Shown: positions 8,902 through 19,490 of the stretch, in pieces
Layout: each line of letters begins with the position of its first letter
Numbering within the stretch: the first letter of the stretch is position 1
Notes under the pieces: model-generated
The model's database searches: none
What the model saw: only the letters and a program-made list of their open reading frames with translations
Told to the model about the DNA's origin: nothing
From: Oscillatoria sp. CS-180
GTDB lineage: Bacteria; Cyanobacteriota; Cyanobacteriia; Phormidesmidales; Phormidesmidaceae
Length of the DNA: 64,000 nt
NCBI RefSeq assembly: GCF_028330965.1
Contig: NZ_JAQMUB010000032.1
Span: forward strand, 163,014-227,013
Direction: 5' to 3'
Program-made: the position numbers and the translations under genes

Positions 8902-9122
8902 TTCTTCCGGAGACGATAAGTGATCCGACCTTTGCTTAAGTCGTAAGGCGTAAGCTCAACTTTGACGCGATCGCCCGGCAAGATTTTGATGTAGTTACGA
9001 CGAATTTTCCCCGAAATATGGGCTAAAACGTTAAACCCATTGTCCAGATCAACTCGGAACATCGCATTAGGTAGAGACTCCGTGACGGTGCCTTCCATCT
9101 CAATCAAATCTTGCTTAGACAA
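8898..9122 (-). CDS. infA: Translation initiation factor IF-1
   Basis: A 74-residue single OB-fold (S1-like) protein with the standard IF-1 sequence ([48 protein letters not shown]). It binds the 30S A site during initiation. It lies 97 bases downstream of adk and is the last gene of the ribosomal cluster here. In many cyanobacteria rpmJ, rpsM, rpsK and rpoA follow; here a convergent unrelated gene ends 50 bases away, so there is no room even for the 37-codon rpmJ. Confidence 0.97.
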   Translation of the reverse strand: MSKQDLIEMEGTVTESLPNAMFRVDLDNGFNVLAHISGKIRRNYIKILPGDRVKVELTPYDLSKGRITYRLRKK

Positions 9123-9219
9123 ACGAATACCTCCTGAAATTAGTCAGATGACAGCCTGACTTACATATCATAGACACCTTTAGAGTAGCAAAATTATCAA
9201 AAATCTTCTCTTTGGGATC

Positions 9220-9786
9220 TTAGGGTTGAACAACTTTGATCAACTCTTCCGTGACTTCCTCGACAGGTTTATTGCCATCGACAGAGACCAGCTGCTGTCG
9301 ATTTCGATAAAAGTCGATTAAAGGTTCCGTTTCTTCACGATAAACCTTGAGACGATTTCGAATGGTGGACTCGGTATCATCAGAACGCCCTTCTTCCTTA
9401 CCTCGCTGTACAAGCCTAGCGATAACAACTTCGTCAGGGACTTCCATATTGACGACACACTCAAAAGGCTGCTCCAGCTCTTGCAGCAGCGTGTCCAAAA
9501 AAGATGCCTGGGCAACGTTGCGAGGAAATCCGTCTAAGAGCCAGCCATTGGAGGTATCAGCCGCCGTCAGCCGCTCTCGCACAAGTCCCAGAGTCAGCGC
9601 ATCAGGTACTAGCTCTCCAGTTTCCAGATAAGCTTTGGCTTTGATGCCTAGATCGGTTTCTTGGGCAACGGCAGTCCTAAAGATGTCTCCTGTAGAAATA
9701 TGGGGAACTTGACAAGCTCCAGAAAGTTTCTTCGCCTGAGTGCCTTTACCTGCTCCAGGCGGTCCCAAAAAGATTAATCGAGTCAC
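9220..9786 (-). CDS. adk: Adenylate kinase (short-LID form)
   Basis: A 188-residue enzyme interconverting ATP+AMP and 2 ADP. The P-loop GPPGAGKGT is at residues 8-16 and the AMP-binding DGFPRN is near residue 85. The LID is the short form (QRGKEEGRSDDTESTI) without zinc cysteines, as usual in cyanobacteria. It starts with GTG, and its G is the last base of the secY TAG stop (TAGTG at 9784-9788 on the minus strand), so translation is coupled to secY. Confidence 0.96.
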   Translation of the reverse strand: MTRLIFLGPPGAGKGTQAKKLSGACQVPHISTGDIFRTAVAQETDLGIKAKAYLETGELVPDALTLGLVRERLTAADTSNGWLLDGFPRNVAQASFLDTLLQELEQPFECVVNMEVPDEVVIARLVQRGKEEGRSDDTESTIRNRLKVYREETEPLIDFYRNRQQLVSVDGNKPVEEVTEELIKVVQP

Positions 9787-11099
9787 TATTGCTTCACCAT
9801 TCCTTCGTAGCGTTGAGAGATCACATAAGTCTGAATCTGTTTGGCGGTGTCGATCGCCACCCCGACCAGAATCAGCAAGGAGGTTGCCCCTAATCCTCTG
9901 AAGGTTTGAACACGGGTTGCGCTCTCAACAGCACTCGGAATAACAGCAACTAAGCCTAAAAAGATAGCGCCTAAAAAAGTCAGACGATTCAAAACCCGAC
10001 TTAAATAATCGCTTGTCGCTTTGCCCGGACGAATCCCGGGTATACTAGCCCCCATTTTCTTCAGGTTTCGAGACATGTCTTCAGGGTTGACCACCAAAGA
10101 GGCATAAAAGTAGCTGAAGAATAGAATCAGCAGAAGATACAAGGTGACGTAGAGGGCAGATGTTGGATTTAGGTAAACGCTTACAAAATTAACAAAATCT
10201 CGGTTGTTGATGTACTGAGTCAGTGACAAAGGCAAAACCAACACAGCCGAGGCAAAGATGATCGGCATGACTCCCCCTTGATTGAGGCGCAAGGGCAAGT
10301 AATTACTCTGCTCCAAATAGAGCTTACGACCAACCTGCCGTCGAGCAGAGATGATGGGAATCCGTCGTGTTCCCTCCTGCACAAAGATAATGCCAACGAT
10401 CATGGCTAGAAACACGAGCAAAAGGATAATGACACCCCCGACGAGGTTGCGGTCCCCACTCTGCGCTAGGGTAATCGTTTGGTTGAGCGATCGCGGCAGC
10501 GTCGAGACAATATTCAGAAAAATTAGCAGCGAAGCTCCGTTACCCAATCCCCGCTCAGTAATCAGCTCGCCCACCCACATAACAAACATAGAGCCTGTCG
10601 TGAGGGCAATGACTGTTTGCACAATGAAAAAGACGCCAGGTTCCTCTGCAAAAGGCGCTAATAAGAATAGAGAAAGCAATGTACTTTGCAGAACTGCCCA
10701 GCCCAAGGCAACATATCGGGTGATTTGAGAAATGCGGCGTCTCCCTGCTTCACCTTCGTTCTTCTGCAAATCTTCCAGCGAAGGAATGGCTGCCGTCAGC
10801 AACTGCATGATGATAGAGGCATTGATGAAGGGCAGAATGCCAAGCGCAAATATCCCTAAGGCGGAGAGACCACCACCCACAAAGATATCGATGAAGCCTA
10901 CAAATCCACCTAGGCCACCTGAGCGAATAGCACTCCCAAATGAAGCTCTATCAATACCCGGAACAGGGATAAAAATGCCCAAGCGAACCAGTACCAGTAA
11001 GCCGAGGGTCAGAAGTAGCCGACTCCGTAAGCCAGCAGCTTGTGCCATCTGCATAAAGGTTTCTTGGGCACCGGGATTTTTGCCGCGGCTAACAACCAT
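9786..11099 (-). CDS. secY: Preprotein translocase subunit SecY
   Basis: A 437-residue, ten-helix channel subunit of the Sec translocon. Family marks include the first helix and plug region (LGIFIPVPGIDR), the Gly-rich NASIIMQLLTAAIP, GLGNGASLLIF and the cytosolic loop with ARRQVGRKLYLEQSNYLPL. In cyanobacteria it serves both plasma and thylakoid membranes. It sits between rplO and adk as in the spc operon of most bacteria. Confidence 0.97.
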   Translation of the reverse strand: MVVSRGKNPGAQETFMQMAQAAGLRSRLLLTLGLLVLVRLGIFIPVPGIDRASFGSAIRSGGLGGFVGFIDIFVGGGLSALGIFALGILPFINASIIMQLLTAAIPSLEDLQKNEGEAGRRRISQITRYVALGWAVLQSTLLSLFLLAPFAEEPGVFFIVQTVIALTTGSMFVMWVGELITERGLGNGASLLIFLNIVSTLPRSLNQTITLAQSGDRNLVGGVIILLLVFLAMIVGIIFVQEGTRRIPIISARRQVGRKLYLEQSNYLPLRLNQGGVMPIIFASAVLVLPLSLTQYINNRDFVNFVSVYLNPTSALYVTLYLLLILFFSYFYASLVVNPEDMSRNLKKMGASIPGIRPGKATSDYLSRVLNRLTFLGAIFLGLVAVIPSAVESATRVQTFRGLGATSLLILVGVAIDTAKQIQTYVISQRYEGMVKQ

Positions 11100-11195
11100 A
11101 ATTCAAAACACCTCTTGGGCATCAACGTAATATCGGGGAACAGATTCGGTCTCCAGACCTACGTCCATAACGTGATCATAGCGACTGAAGCGCCT

Positions 11196-11642
11196 CTAGG
11201 AAAGCACCTCGCAAGTTCCGCCCGCAGCTTCGATCTTTTGCCGCGCTGATTGAGTGAATGCAGCAGCCTTGACAGTCAAGGGATTTGAAAGTTCACCGTC
11301 GCCTAGTATTTTCAAAGGACCATCATTGGTAGTCACGATGCCAGCTTCCATCAGGGACGCTAAGGTGACCTCGGTGTTCGCGTCTAAGTCAGCTAGATCG
11401 CTCACATTCACAATCGTATAGACCTTTTGATTGATAATGGGAAAATGCTTCAGCTTAGGGATACGGCGATAGAGGGGAAGCTGTCCGCCTTCAAAACCAG
11501 GGCGGGTACCGCTGCCAGAACGGGACTTTTGTCCGCGCATACCGAATCCGCAGCTTGCACCCTGACCAGCTGAGATGCCTCGACCAACCCGTCGTCGCCG
11601 CCGCCTTGAACCCGCTTGAGGGCGAGCATCATTGATTCTCAT
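11196..11642 (-). CDS. rplO: 50S ribosomal protein L15
   Basis: A 148-residue protein with the typical basic, Gly/Arg-rich N terminus ([20 protein letters not shown], then RGQKSRSG) and C-terminal L15 fold ([20 protein letters not shown]). A late-assembling 50S protein. It follows rpsE after 42 bases and precedes secY. Confidence 0.97.
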   Translation of the reverse strand: MRINDARPQAGSRRRRRRVGRGISAGQGASCGFGMRGQKSRSGSGTRPGFEGGQLPLYRRIPKLKHFPIINQKVYTIVNVSDLADLDANTEVTLASLMEAGIVTTNDGPLKILGDGELSNPLTVKAAAFTQSARQKIEAAGGTCEVLS

Positions 11643-11684
11643 AGTGACTCCTAAACGGTATCTTGCAACAATAGTTCAAAAAAC

Positions 11685-12209
11685 TCAGGCATACAGCTTT
11701 TCGACCGGGATGCCACGCTCTTCGGCAACTTCAGCAAAGGTCCGTAGAGACGCAAGCGCGTCTGCGGCTGCCCGAGCATTGTTTAACGGATTGTTAGAGC
11801 CGAGCTGCTTCGCTAATACATTACGAACGCCAGCGAGCTCAAGCACAGTACGAACCGCACCGCCAGCAATCACACCCGTACCCGGAGCTGCAGGTCGCAT
11901 AAAGACTCTAGCTCCACCACCTGTGCCTGTTGCGGGCTGAGGAATTGAGTAGGAACGGGTAAGAGGGACATCGACTAGATGTTTCTTCCCATCAGCAACG
12001 CCTTTTTTCACAGCACCAATAACGTCGCCAGCTTTGCCGACTCCAACGCCGACCTGTCCTCGCTCATTACCAATCACGACAATGGCTCGAAAGCTGAGCT
12101 TTTTACCCCCTTTCACCACCTTAGTAACGCGCCGAATTTGAACGACGCGCTCCTGCCATTCAGTTTCTTTCTCTTTGTTTCGAGTGTTTTTTCGACGATT
12201 ATTTGCCAT
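11685..12209 (-). CDS. rpsE: 30S ribosomal protein S5
   Basis: About 174 residues from the ATG at 12209 ([11 protein letters not shown]). An upstream GTG at 12230 is in frame but adds residues not usual in the family. The double-stranded RNA-binding S5 domain ([20 protein letters not shown]) is followed by the C-terminal domain with [20 protein letters not shown]. It helps decoding accuracy and the S4-S5 interface of the 30S subunit. Lies between rplR and rplO. Confidence 0.96.
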   Translation of the reverse strand: MANNRRKNTRNKEKETEWQERVVQIRRVTKVVKGGKKLSFRAIVVIGNERGQVGVGVGKAGDVIGAVKKGVADGKKHLVDVPLTRSYSIPQPATGTGGGARVFMRPAAPGTGVIAGGAVRTVLELAGVRNVLAKQLGSNNPLNNARAAADALASLRTFAEVAEERGIPVEKLYA

Positions 12210-12256
12210 TTCTCCAAACCCTTCCACCAACTACACAGTTAAACAGCAACGGCTTT

Positions 12257-12616
12257 CTAGAAGGTCAATCCTGCTTCGCGGGCAGCATCTGCCAAAGCCG
12301 CAACGCGACCGTGGTAGAGCTTACCGCCCCGGTCAAAGACCACTTCGTTGATGCCCTTCTCGATCGCGCGCTCTGCAATCAACTTCCCCACCGTCGAAGC
12401 ACCTGTCTTATTAGAGGTATCGCCAAGGGATTTGATTTCGGACTCCAAAGTTGAAGCCGCCACTAAGGTATGGTGAGCGGTATCGTCAATAATCTGTGCA
12501 TAAATATGATTATTAGACCGAAAAACTGCTAATCGGGGTCTCTCAGTAGTACCAAAAACACGCCGCCTGATTCGAGCATGACGGCGACGAGTCAGACTCT
12601 TTCGACTTGCCTTCAT
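12257..12616 (-). CDS. rplR: 50S ribosomal protein L18
   Basis: A 119-residue 5S-rRNA-binding protein with the usual basic N terminus ([20 protein letters not shown]), the [14 protein letters not shown] strand and the C-terminal [13 protein letters not shown]. It begins 3 bases after the rplF stop, a spacing that suggests coupled translation. Confidence 0.97.
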   Translation of the reverse strand: MKASRKSLTRRRHARIRRRVFGTTERPRLAVFRSNNHIYAQIIDDTAHHTLVAASTLESEIKSLGDTSNKTGASTVGKLIAERAIEKGINEVVFDRGGKLYHGRVAALADAAREAGLTF

Positions 12617-12619
12617 AAC

Positions 12620-13159
12620 CTATTTCTTCCCTGCCTTACCAGCCTTACGTCGAATGTACTCGCCCGCATATCGTACCCCTTTGCCCTTATAGGGTTCAGG
12701 AGGACGCGCTGCACGAATCTTAGCGGCCATGTTGCCAACGACCTCTTTATCAATGCCGCTAACAACCACATTAGTGTTGTTTTCTACGGCAAACTGCACG
12801 CCTTCAGGTGGCTCAAACACAACCGGGTGACTGTAGCCTAAACTCATGTTCAAGTTTTTGCCCTGAACCTGCGCTCGGTAACCAACCCCTTGAATCTCAA
12901 GACGCTTTTGGTAGCCGTTTGATACGCCCTCGATCATATTTGCCACCAAGGTTCGACACAGCCCGTGGCGCTCCCGCGATCGCCGAGACTCATCTTGCCG
13001 CTCGACAACAATGGTTTCGCCTTCTTGAGAGAGCACAACACCGTCTGGTAACACTCTAGAAAGCTCACCCTTAGGGCCTTTCACACTAACAGCCTGACCA
13101 TCAAGATTGACCGTCACCTTCGAGGGTATCGGTATCGGCTTCTTCCCAATTCGAGACAT
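12620..13159 (-). CDS. rplF: 50S ribosomal protein L6
   Basis: About 179 residues from the ATG at 13159 ([12 protein letters not shown]), chosen because AGGAGG lies just upstream and because the family begins this way. The 10 extra upstream codons are unlikely to be translated. The C-terminal repeat ends with the conserved [12 protein letters not shown]. It binds 23S rRNA near the sarcin-ricin loop. Cotranscribed between rpsH and rplR. Confidence 0.96.
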   Translation of the reverse strand: MSRIGKKPIPIPSKVTVNLDGQAVSVKGPKGELSRVLPDGVVLSQEGETIVVERQDESRRSRERHGLCRTLVANMIEGVSNGYQKRLEIQGVGYRAQVQGKNLNMSLGYSHPVVFEPPEGVQFAVENNTNVVVSGIDKEVVGNMAAKIRAARPPEPYKGKGVRYAGEYIRRKAGKAGKK

Positions 13160-13216
13160 CCTACTTCCTCCTCTTCTTAACAACCGCAAAAATAGGTCGA
13201 GGCAGCCCGTACAGAC

Positions 13217-13618
13217 TTACCAGACATAGCACAGCACCTCGCCTCCAATGCCTCGTTGTCGAGCGTCACGGTCAGTCATGATGCCACTAGAGGTCGAAAT
13301 GATAGCAATCCCAATGCCGCCTAAAACTCTAGGTAACTCTTTACGATTAGAGTAAACTCGCAGACCAGGACGGCTGATACGCTTCAGATTCTTGATAATA
13401 GGATCTCGGGTTTTGCCGCGATACTTCAGCTTGATGACAAGTTTGCGCAGCACACCTTCGCCCGCAAGCTCGAAGCTCTCAATAAATCCCTCCTCTTGGA
13501 GTACCTGAGCGATGCTTCGCGTCATCCGTGTAGAGGGGATATCCACAGTCTGATGACGGGCAAGATTCGCATTTCGAATCCGCGTCAACATATCTGCGAT
13601 TGTGTCGTTAGCCGCCAT
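13217..13618 (-). CDS. rpsH: 30S ribosomal protein S8
   Basis: A 133-residue 16S-binding protein with the standard start ([18 protein letters not shown]) and the RNA-binding end ([20 protein letters not shown]). In many bacteria S8 is the translational repressor of its own operon; no dedicated site was identified here. It lies between rplE and rplF. Confidence 0.97.
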   Translation of the reverse strand: MAANDTIADMLTRIRNANLARHQTVDIPSTRMTRSIAQVLQEEGFIESFELAGEGVLRKLVIKLKYRGKTRDPIIKNLKRISRPGLRVYSNRKELPRVLGGIGIAIISTSSGIMTDRDARQRGIGGEVLCYVW

Positions 13619-13639
13619 AGTCCTCTCCAGTGATTAAAC

Positions 13640-14185
13640 CTAATTCTCGCGGAAGGGCATGCCCAATTCCTTGAGGAGGGCGCGTCCTTCTTCGTCAGTG
13701 TTGGCTGAGGTCACGATTGTGACGTCCATGCCGCGTATCTGGTCGATGCTGTCGTACTCAATCTCAGGAAAAATGAGTTGCTCACGTAGGCCCAACGTGT
13801 AATTGCCCCGTCCATCAAAGCTTTTGGGACTGACGCCACGAAAGTCACGAATTCGAGGTAGCGTCAGGTTGATAAGGCGATTGAGAAAGGCATACATGCG
13901 AGTAGATCGCAGGGTGACCATTGTGCCAACGGGCATTCCTTGTCGAATTTTGAAGCCTGCGATCGCCTTCTTAGCTCGTGTAACCACTGGGCGCTGACCT
14001 GTGATAGTCGCAATCTCCGCCACGGAAGCTTCTAAGGCTTTTGCATTTTGAGAAGCCTCACCAAGCCCTCGGTTGACCGTTACTTTGACCAACTTTGGAG
14101 CCTGATGAATGTTGCCGTACTCAAACTGTTCCATCAGTTTGGGGACAACTTTTTCGGTGTAAAACGTCTTAAGCTGTTCAGCCAT
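13640..14185 (-). CDS. rplE: 50S ribosomal protein L5
   Basis: A 181-residue 5S-rRNA-binding protein of the central protuberance. Typical segments are [39 protein letters not shown] and the end [19 protein letters not shown]. About 100 bases separate it from rplX upstream, a wider gap than elsewhere in the operon. rpsN (S14) is absent between L5 and S8, as is normal in cyanobacteria. Confidence 0.97.
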   Translation of the reverse strand: MAEQLKTFYTEKVVPKLMEQFEYGNIHQAPKLVKVTVNRGLGEASQNAKALEASVAEIATITGQRPVVTRAKKAIAGFKIRQGMPVGTMVTLRSTRMYAFLNRLINLTLPRIRDFRGVSPKSFDGRGNYTLGLREQLIFPEIEYDSIDQIRGMDVTIVTSANTDEEGRALLKELGMPFREN

Positions 14186-14283
14186 TGTGAATATCCTCTC
14201 GGGCTTTCTGGGCTTGGTCAGAAAGCAATTTGAAACAGTACAGTCGAATCACGATGAAAATGGGATAGTGATTTTCAAGAAAA

Positions 14284-14631
14284 TTAGTCGATAATTTCGC
14301 CTGTCTTCTTGAGTACACGTACCTTCCTGCCGTCTTCAGTAAAGGTGTAACCAATACGGCTGGCCACCTTTTGCTTCTCGGAATACAGCATGACGTTGGA
14401 GCTATGAATGGGGGCTTCCTCAGTCACGATCTGGCCTGATTGTCCTTCTTGGGAGGGCTTCACGTGACGAGTGCGAATGTTGACGCCCTTGACGAGAATC
14501 TGACTCTTCCTAGGAATTGCCTTTAGAACCTCGCCAACTTTGCCTTTGTCTTTGCCAGAGATGACCTGAACGGTATCGCCAGCCTTGACGTGCATTCGAG
14601 TTTTCGTTGATCCTTTCTGGGATTGAGGCAT
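14284..14631 (-). CDS. rplX: 50S ribosomal protein L24
   Basis: About 115 residues with the KOW motif ([20 protein letters not shown]), followed by [18 protein letters not shown]. It initiates 50S assembly. Start and stop of neighbours overlap: rplN ends with TGA at 14631-14633 and the rplX ATG uses the same A (TGATG), a classic coupling arrangement. A GTG one codon upstream is possible but unnecessary. Confidence 0.95.
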   Translation of the reverse strand: MPQSQKGSTKTRMHVKAGDTVQVISGKDKGKVGEVLKAIPRKSQILVKGVNIRTRHVKPSQEGQSGQIVTEEAPIHSSNVMLYSEKQKVASRIGYTFTEDGRKVRVLKKTGEIID

Positions 14632-14996
14632 CACAACACCTCCGGTGCTAGAGAAACGATTTTGGTGAAGTTCTTATCGCGCAGTTCCCGAGCAACTGGC
14701 CCAAACACACGTGTACCCCGAGGGTTATTGTCTTGGTTGATAATGACCGCAGCGTTATCGTCAAAACGAATGCTCATGCCACTACTGCGTCTCAAAGACT
14801 TGCGAGTGCGAACGATAACGGCTCTAACCACGTCTGACTTCTTAACCGCCATGTTAGGAATCGCATCTTTGACCACTGCGATGATGACATCCCCAACACC
14901 GGCATAGGTCCGGTTACCGCCCAGCACTCGAATACACATCAGTTTGCGAGCACCGCTGTTGTCGGCAACGTTCAAATAAGTTTCTTGCTGAATCAT
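14631..14996 (-). CDS. rplN: 50S ribosomal protein L14
   Basis: A 121-residue protein with the canonical sequence ([40 protein letters not shown]). It contacts the 30S subunit in bridges B5 and B8. Length and order (rpsQ-rplN-rplX) are standard. Confidence 0.97.
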   Translation of the reverse strand: MIQQETYLNVADNSGARKLMCIRVLGGNRTYAGVGDVIIAVVKDAIPNMAVKKSDVVRAVIVRTRKSLRRSSGMSIRFDDNAAVIINQDNNPRGTRVFGPVARELRDKNFTKIVSLAPEVL

Positions 14997-15008
14997 GGGT
15001 ACCTCCTG

Positions 15009-15260
15009 CTAGACCTGGGTTGTCCGATTCAAAATGTCGGCAACGGTCCACCGCTTGGTCTTGCTCAAGGGACGAGTTTCTCGAATGAGGACGCGATCGC
15101 CCACATTGCACTGATTTTCCTCGTCATGCACCTTATAGCGCTGAGTGCGAACCATAATTTTGCCGTACTTGGGGTGAGGCACCCGATTCTCCACCGCGAC
15201 CACGACGGTCTTCTGCATTTTGTCGCTAACGACAAGGCCAACTCTCTCTTTTACTGCCAC
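15009..15260 (-). CDS. rpsQ: 30S ribosomal protein S17
   Basis: An 83-residue OB-fold protein ([36 protein letters not shown]) that binds 16S rRNA early in 30S assembly. It sits 13 bases after the rpmC stop and 12 bases before rplN. Confidence 0.97.
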   Translation of the reverse strand: MAVKERVGLVVSDKMQKTVVVAVENRVPHPKYGKIMVRTQRYKVHDEENQCNVGDRVLIRETRPLSKTKRWTVADILNRTTQV

Positions 15261-15273
15261 TTGTTCTTTCTCC

Positions 15274-15582
15274 CTATTCCTCTTCAGCCACGTCAGTAGT
15301 ATCCACGGTGTCAGTTATGCTAGCTGCACTCGCTGCAATGTCTGCTGATGTATCGTCGCTAGCCTCTTCCTGCGGCTGTGCAGAAAGCTCACGCTCTCGG
15401 AGGACGGTCATGAGTTGAGCCAAGCGATGACGCTCGTGCTTAAACTGGTGTAATCCACTTTCTAATTGTCGGGTTGCCTGCTGAAATCGCAGGTCAAAGA
15501 GGCGTTTTCGAGTGTCAATGATCGCCGCTTCCAAAGCCTGATCGTCTAGTTCGCGAGCCTCTTGTATTTTAGGTAGCGCCAT
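15274..15582 (-). CDS. rpmC: 50S ribosomal protein L29 with acidic C-terminal extension
   Basis: The first ~70 residues are an ordinary L29 two-helix hairpin ([20 protein letters not shown] and a following helix). The protein runs on to 102 residues, whereas L29 is usually about 60-75. The extra ~32 residues are acidic and Ala/Thr/Ser-rich, ending in DTTDVAEEE. The tail cannot bind rRNA by charge and may be flexible, near the nascent-chain exit where L29 sits. The gene lies between rplP and rpsQ with normal spacing. Confidence 0.94.
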   Translation of the reverse strand: MALPKIQEARELDDQALEAAIIDTRKRLFDLRFQQATRQLESGLHQFKHERHRLAQLMTVLRERELSAQPQEEASDDTSADIAASAASITDTVDTTDVAEEE

Positions 15583-15584
15583 CT

Positions 15585-16004
15585 CTAGCTATCCTCCTGC
15601 TGACGAGCAATAATCTTAGTCTTGAAAGGCAGCTTGAAGGAGGCCAATCGCATTGCTTCCCGAGCCGTCTCTTCAGGAACACCCGCAATTTCAAAAATAA
15701 TGCGACCTGGCTTGACAACGGCTACCCAGAATTCAGGATTTCCCTTACCTGAACCCATTCGGGTTTCTGCCGGGCGCATAGTAATTGGCTTATCTGGGAA
15801 AACTCGAATCCAGATTTTTCCACCCCGGCGTACGTATCGAGTCATGGCTCGACGAGCAGCCTCAATCTGGCGAGAAGTCAACCAACAGGGTTCTGTTGCC
15901 TGAATCGCATACTCCCCAAAGTTGATCTTGTTTCCCCGCTGGGCCATGCCTCTCATACGACCGCGGTGCTGCTTTCGAAATTTAGTTCTTCTAGGACTTA
16001 ACAT
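15585..16004 (-). CDS. rplP: 50S ribosomal protein L16
   Basis: A 139-residue protein ([40 protein letters not shown]) placed near the A-site tRNA in the 50S subunit. Stop and the next start are 2 bases apart, suggesting coupling with rpmC. Confidence 0.97.
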   Translation of the reverse strand: MLSPRRTKFRKQHRGRMRGMAQRGNKINFGEYAIQATEPCWLTSRQIEAARRAMTRYVRRGGKIWIRVFPDKPITMRPAETRMGSGKGNPEFWVAVVKPGRIIFEIAGVPEETAREAMRLASFKLPFKTKIIARQQEDS

Positions 16005-16072
16005 GGCTCTATTTCTGCCTACGAATCACGTTGATAAAAGGGGTTGGCCCAAGCATTGAGGATTTTGAAACC

Positions 16073-16807
16073 CTAAGAGTCGTTTGAGCGGTCTTCAAAC
16101 TGCTGCCGTCGCCGCTGCTGCCGTCGCCGAGGTTGAGCAGTATCCGTGGTGGGTCGCTGTTCTTCTTGTCCAGGAATAACTTCACCTCGAAACACCCACA
16201 CCTTGATTCCCAAGACTCCGTAGGTCGTCTGGGCCGTGCGATAGGCATAATCGACATCTGCCCGCAGCGTATGGAGAGGAACGCGGCCTTCACGGGTCCA
16301 CTCTGTCCGGGCAATTTCTGCACCGTTCAAGCGCCCGCTGACCTGAATCTTGATGCCCTCAACGCCAGCCCGTTGTGCTCGCTGAAGCGCTTGACGAACA
16401 ACCCGACGAAAAGCAACCCGACGCTCTAGCTGCTGCACGATGTATTCTGCCACCAGAGGGGCATCTGCATCGACACGAGTAACCTCAACAACGTTGATGC
16501 GAATTTGACGACTAGAATCACGAAGTGCTTTTTGTAGGCCAACGCGCAGGGCTTCAATACCGCTTCCGCCTCGACCAACTACAACACCAGGGCGAGCTGT
16601 CCGGACCTCTAGGTCGATCTGGTCCGCTTTGCGCTCAATGCGAATGTCAGAAATCCCAGCATTGCTCAGGTTTTTCTCAATGTACTCACGAATGATGTAA
16701 TCCTCTCTGAGGAGTTGAGGATAGCGATCGCTATCGGCATACCATCGCGATCGATGATCTTGCACAATCCCTAGCCGAAAACCTGTTGGATGTATTTTCT
16801 GTCCCAC
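16073..16807 (-). CDS. rpsC: 30S ribosomal protein S3
   Basis: A 244-residue protein with the N-terminal [14 protein letters not shown], a KH domain ([18 protein letters not shown]) and the C-terminal S3 domain ([20 protein letters not shown]). It lines the mRNA entry tunnel. The last ~25 residues are Arg/Gln-rich ([11 protein letters not shown]), typical of cyanobacterial S3. It lies between rplV and rplP. Confidence 0.97.
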   Translation of the reverse strand: MGQKIHPTGFRLGIVQDHRSRWYADSDRYPQLLREDYIIREYIEKNLSNAGISDIRIERKADQIDLEVRTARPGVVVGRGGSGIEALRVGLQKALRDSSRQIRINVVEVTRVDADAPLVAEYIVQQLERRVAFRRVVRQALQRAQRAGVEGIKIQVSGRLNGAEIARTEWTREGRVPLHTLRADVDYAYRTAQTTYGVLGIKVWVFRGEVIPGQEEQRPTTDTAQPRRRQQRRRQQFEDRSNDS

Positions 16808-16856
16808 TCGTAATCCCTCTGATGAAAGCTGTAATCGTCAACAAATCGACCTGAAT

Positions 16857-17210
16857 CTACTCGCCGGGTGCCACTGCGATAGTGATATGGCAGGTTGGCT
16901 TGCGGATCTGATAAGCCCGGCCCTGTGCTCGCGGACGATACCGTCGGAGAGATGGCCCTGCATCCGCAAATGCTTCACTAATCACCAACGAGGCTGGATC
17001 AAGCCCATTGTTGTGTTCAGCATTCGCAACTGCTGAACGAAGCACTTTCAATACTGGGTCGCACGCTCTGTAGGGCATGAATTCTAAAATAATGAGTGCC
17101 TCTCGATAGGACAGCCCTCGAATCTGATCGAGTACCCGTCGTACCTTATGAGGCGACATGCGGATGTAGCGGGCAACCGCTTTAACCTGTTCAGTAGTAT
17201 CAACAGCCAT
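16857..17210 (-). CDS. rplV: 50S ribosomal protein L22
   Basis: A 117-residue protein with the conserved helix and loop of L22 ([55 protein letters not shown]). Its beta-hairpin reaches into the peptide exit tunnel. Between rpsS and rpsC. Confidence 0.97.
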   Translation of the reverse strand: MAVDTTEQVKAVARYIRMSPHKVRRVLDQIRGLSYREALIILEFMPYRACDPVLKVLRSAVANAEHNNGLDPASLVISEAFADAGPSLRRYRPRAQGRAYQIRKPTCHITIAVAPGE

Positions 17211-17230
17211 TGGACTCTCCGACTCCGAAA

Positions 17231-17509
17231 TTATCGACGCGCTTTCTTATCACTTTTGGCGTGGCCCCGGAAGGTTCGAGTCGGGGCAAACTCACCTAAT
17301 TTATGGCCCACCATCTGCTCAGTAACGTAAACCGGCACATGCTGACGACCGTTATGGACCGCGATCGTGTGACCAATCATTTGGGGGATAATGGTCGATG
17401 CCCGCGACCAAGTTTTGATGACCTGCTTGTCGCCTTTCGCATTCAAAGCTTCCACCTTACGCATTAGATGGTCCGCGACGAAGGGACCTTTCTTTAGGGA
17501 ACGCGACAT
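17231..17509 (-). CDS. rpsS: 30S ribosomal protein S19
   Basis: A 92-residue protein of the 30S head ([56 protein letters not shown]). It lies 70 bases after rplB and 20 bases before rplV. Confidence 0.97.
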   Translation of the reverse strand: MSRSLKKGPFVADHLMRKVEALNAKGDKQVIKTWSRASTIIPQMIGHTIAVHNGRQHVPVYVTEQMVGHKLGEFAPTRTFRGHAKSDKKARR

Positions 17510-17579
17510 AACCGCTACAACCTCGCACTACTCTCAATCAGTAAAACAACCGTACAATCGCACTTAAGAACGCCAGGTC

Positions 17580-18443
17580 TTAAGTGTTCCGTCCGCCCCG
17601 TCCCCGCTTAGAAGTCCGACGACGACGACGGACAATAAGAGAGCTACTCGCTTTTTTCTTCTTCCGCGTCTTCAATCCCAATGCCGGCTTACCCCAAGGC
17701 GTCACCGGACCGCTACGACCAATAGGCGCACGGCCCTCACCACCGCCATGAGGGTGGTCAACTGGGTTCATAACGCTACCCCGAACCTCGGGGCGACGTC
17801 CTAACCAGCGTTTGCGTCCAGCTTTACCCAAGGTGACGTTACGAGAATCGACGTGCCCTACCTGACCCAGGGTGGCGTAACATTCACGCCGTACCATCCG
17901 CACTTCAGTCGAAGGCAACTTCAACGTGACGTAGCCACCTTCTTTAGCGACCACTTGAGCAGACGTCCCTGCTGCTCGGACAATCTGTCCTCCCTTACCC
18001 GGCTGAAGCTCAATGTTATGCACTTCAGTTCCTAAAGGAATCTTGTATAGAGGCAGAGCATTGCCGATTTCTAAAGGCGAATCGGGACCCGACATCACCG
18101 TTGCACCCACTGCCAAAGAAGCTGGGTGCAAAATATATCGCTTTTCACCATCCTGGTAGTGCAGGAGGGCGATTCGGGCATTACGGTTAGGGTCGTACTC
18201 AATGGAGGCAACCTTTGCCGGAATATTGGTCTTGTTACGGTGAAAGTCGATGATTCGGTAGAGGCGCTTGTGTCCCCCTCCCCGGTGACGACAGGTAACA
18301 ACGCCTCGATTATTTCGCCCTTTCGCACGGTGAACAGAGACAGTCAGTGACTTCTCAGGCTCAGAACGGGTAATTTCAGAGAACTCTGAAACGGTCCGTT
18401 CACGAGTTCCAGGGGTGAAGGGTCGATAGGAACGAATGCCCAT
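17580..18443 (-). CDS. rplB: 50S ribosomal protein L2
   Basis: A 287-residue protein with full family features: [20 protein letters not shown], the [17 protein letters not shown] segment and the peptidyl-transferase-proximal [18 protein letters not shown] containing the conserved His. The end is very basic. Needed for subunit association and peptide-bond formation. Between rplW and rpsS. Confidence 0.98.
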   Translation of the reverse strand: MGIRSYRPFTPGTRERTVSEFSEITRSEPEKSLTVSVHRAKGRNNRGVVTCRHRGGGHKRLYRIIDFHRNKTNIPAKVASIEYDPNRNARIALLHYQDGEKRYILHPASLAVGATVMSGPDSPLEIGNALPLYKIPLGTEVHNIELQPGKGGQIVRAAGTSAQVVAKEGGYVTLKLPSTEVRMVRRECYATLGQVGHVDSRNVTLGKAGRKRWLGRRPEVRGSVMNPVDHPHGGGEGRAPIGRSGPVTPWGKPALGLKTRKKKKASSSLIVRRRRRTSKRGRGGRNT

Positions 18444-18496
18444 TGCTCAACTTACTCAATAAACTGCATCAGCGTTTTAAACAAAGGTCAGGTCAC

Positions 18497-18805
18497 TTAC
18501 AGATCTGGGAACAGTGGGATTGTGTCACCCTCTGCCAGCGTCACGACTGCTCGCTTGTAGCTCGACCGAAACCCTTCAAAGCGACCGACGCGGCGCTTCT
18601 TACGGGGAGGATTAGCAGTGCTTACTCCCGTCACCTTGACATCAAAAAGCTCTTCGATCGCAGCCTTGATTTCTGGTTTGGTAGCCCGAGGCGAAACTTC
18701 GAAGGTGTACTGATTGTTTTCCAGCAGAAGCGTAGCCTTTTCAGTCACAAGGGGACGGCGAATTAAATCAGCCAGTTGCCCTAAGGAAGAGTTCTCAGTC
18801 ACCAT
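18497..18805 (-). CDS. rplW: 50S ribosomal protein L23
   Basis: A 102-residue exit-tunnel protein that docks trigger factor and SRP ([36 protein letters not shown]). Its start overlaps the last 11 bases of rplD, implying translational coupling. Confidence 0.96.
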   Translation of the reverse strand: MVTENSSLGQLADLIRRPLVTEKATLLLENNQYTFEVSPRATKPEIKAAIEELFDVKVTGVSTANPPRKKRRVGRFEGFRSSYKRAVVTLAEGDTIPLFPDL

Positions 18806-19427
18806 ATACCTCCTGGATTTTTTCCATTGCTGATGCGGTCACCACAAGCCGATTTGCATTCAACAAATCGAAAATGTTGAGGTTAGCTGCTGAAATGATT
18901 TCGACGCGGCTGATATTGCGAAGCGAGAGAACAACCATCTCCTGCATCTCAGGCAAGATGAACAAAACCTTATCAGTAGGATCAATACCCCAACGCTTCA
19001 TTGCTTCAACCATCTCGCTGGTCTTTGGTCGAGGTAGCTGATCCGCAAAATCTTGTACCACAACAGCATCTTCCAAGCGACTCTGAAAGGCCGTTCGAAG
19101 TGCTAGTCGGCGCTCCTTACGGTTCATCTTGATACTGAAGTCCCGAGGTTTGGGCCCAAAGATAACGCCGCCGCCTTTCCAAAGAGGAGAACGACTTGAT
19201 CCAGCCCGAGCTCGGCCTGTTCCCTTCTGTCGCCAAGGTTTCTTGCCGCCACCCCTAACCTCGGAGCGAGTCTTGCTAGACAAGGTTCCTTGCCGAGCGT
19301 TGTGCATCTGCCGCAAAAGGGCACGATGCACGATATGGGATGCACTCTCAGGCTTGGCTACCTTCAAGTCAATAGAAGCTTTGCCAGCCTCCTGTCCTTG
19401 CCAGTCTTGAACAACGCACTCAACCAT
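18795..19427 (-). CDS. rplD: 50S ribosomal protein L4
   Basis: A 210-residue protein with the tunnel-reaching loop rich in Gly/Arg ([20 protein letters not shown], then [14 protein letters not shown]). In gamma-proteobacteria L4 represses its own operon; whether it does so here is unknown, though the operon leader has hairpins. Overlaps rplW by 11 bases. Confidence 0.96.
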   Translation of the reverse strand: MVECVVQDWQGQEAGKASIDLKVAKPESASHIVHRALLRQMHNARQGTLSSKTRSEVRGGGKKPWRQKGTGRARAGSSRSPLWKGGGVIFGPKPRDFSIKMNRKERRLALRTAFQSRLEDAVVVQDFADQLPRPKTSEMVEAMKRWGIDPTDKVLFILPEMQEMVVLSLRNISRVEIISAANLNIFDLLNANRLVVTASAMEKIQEVYGD

Positions 19428-19490
19428 AGTTTTCGTCTCTACTCACGTTCCCAGAAAATCTGCCCTTTCTCGCCAAGGTTTCCAAAAAAC

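Noticed and set aside
10351..11130. Two plus-strand frames over secY
   Set aside because: Antisense shadows of secY, which is unmistakable on the minus strand.
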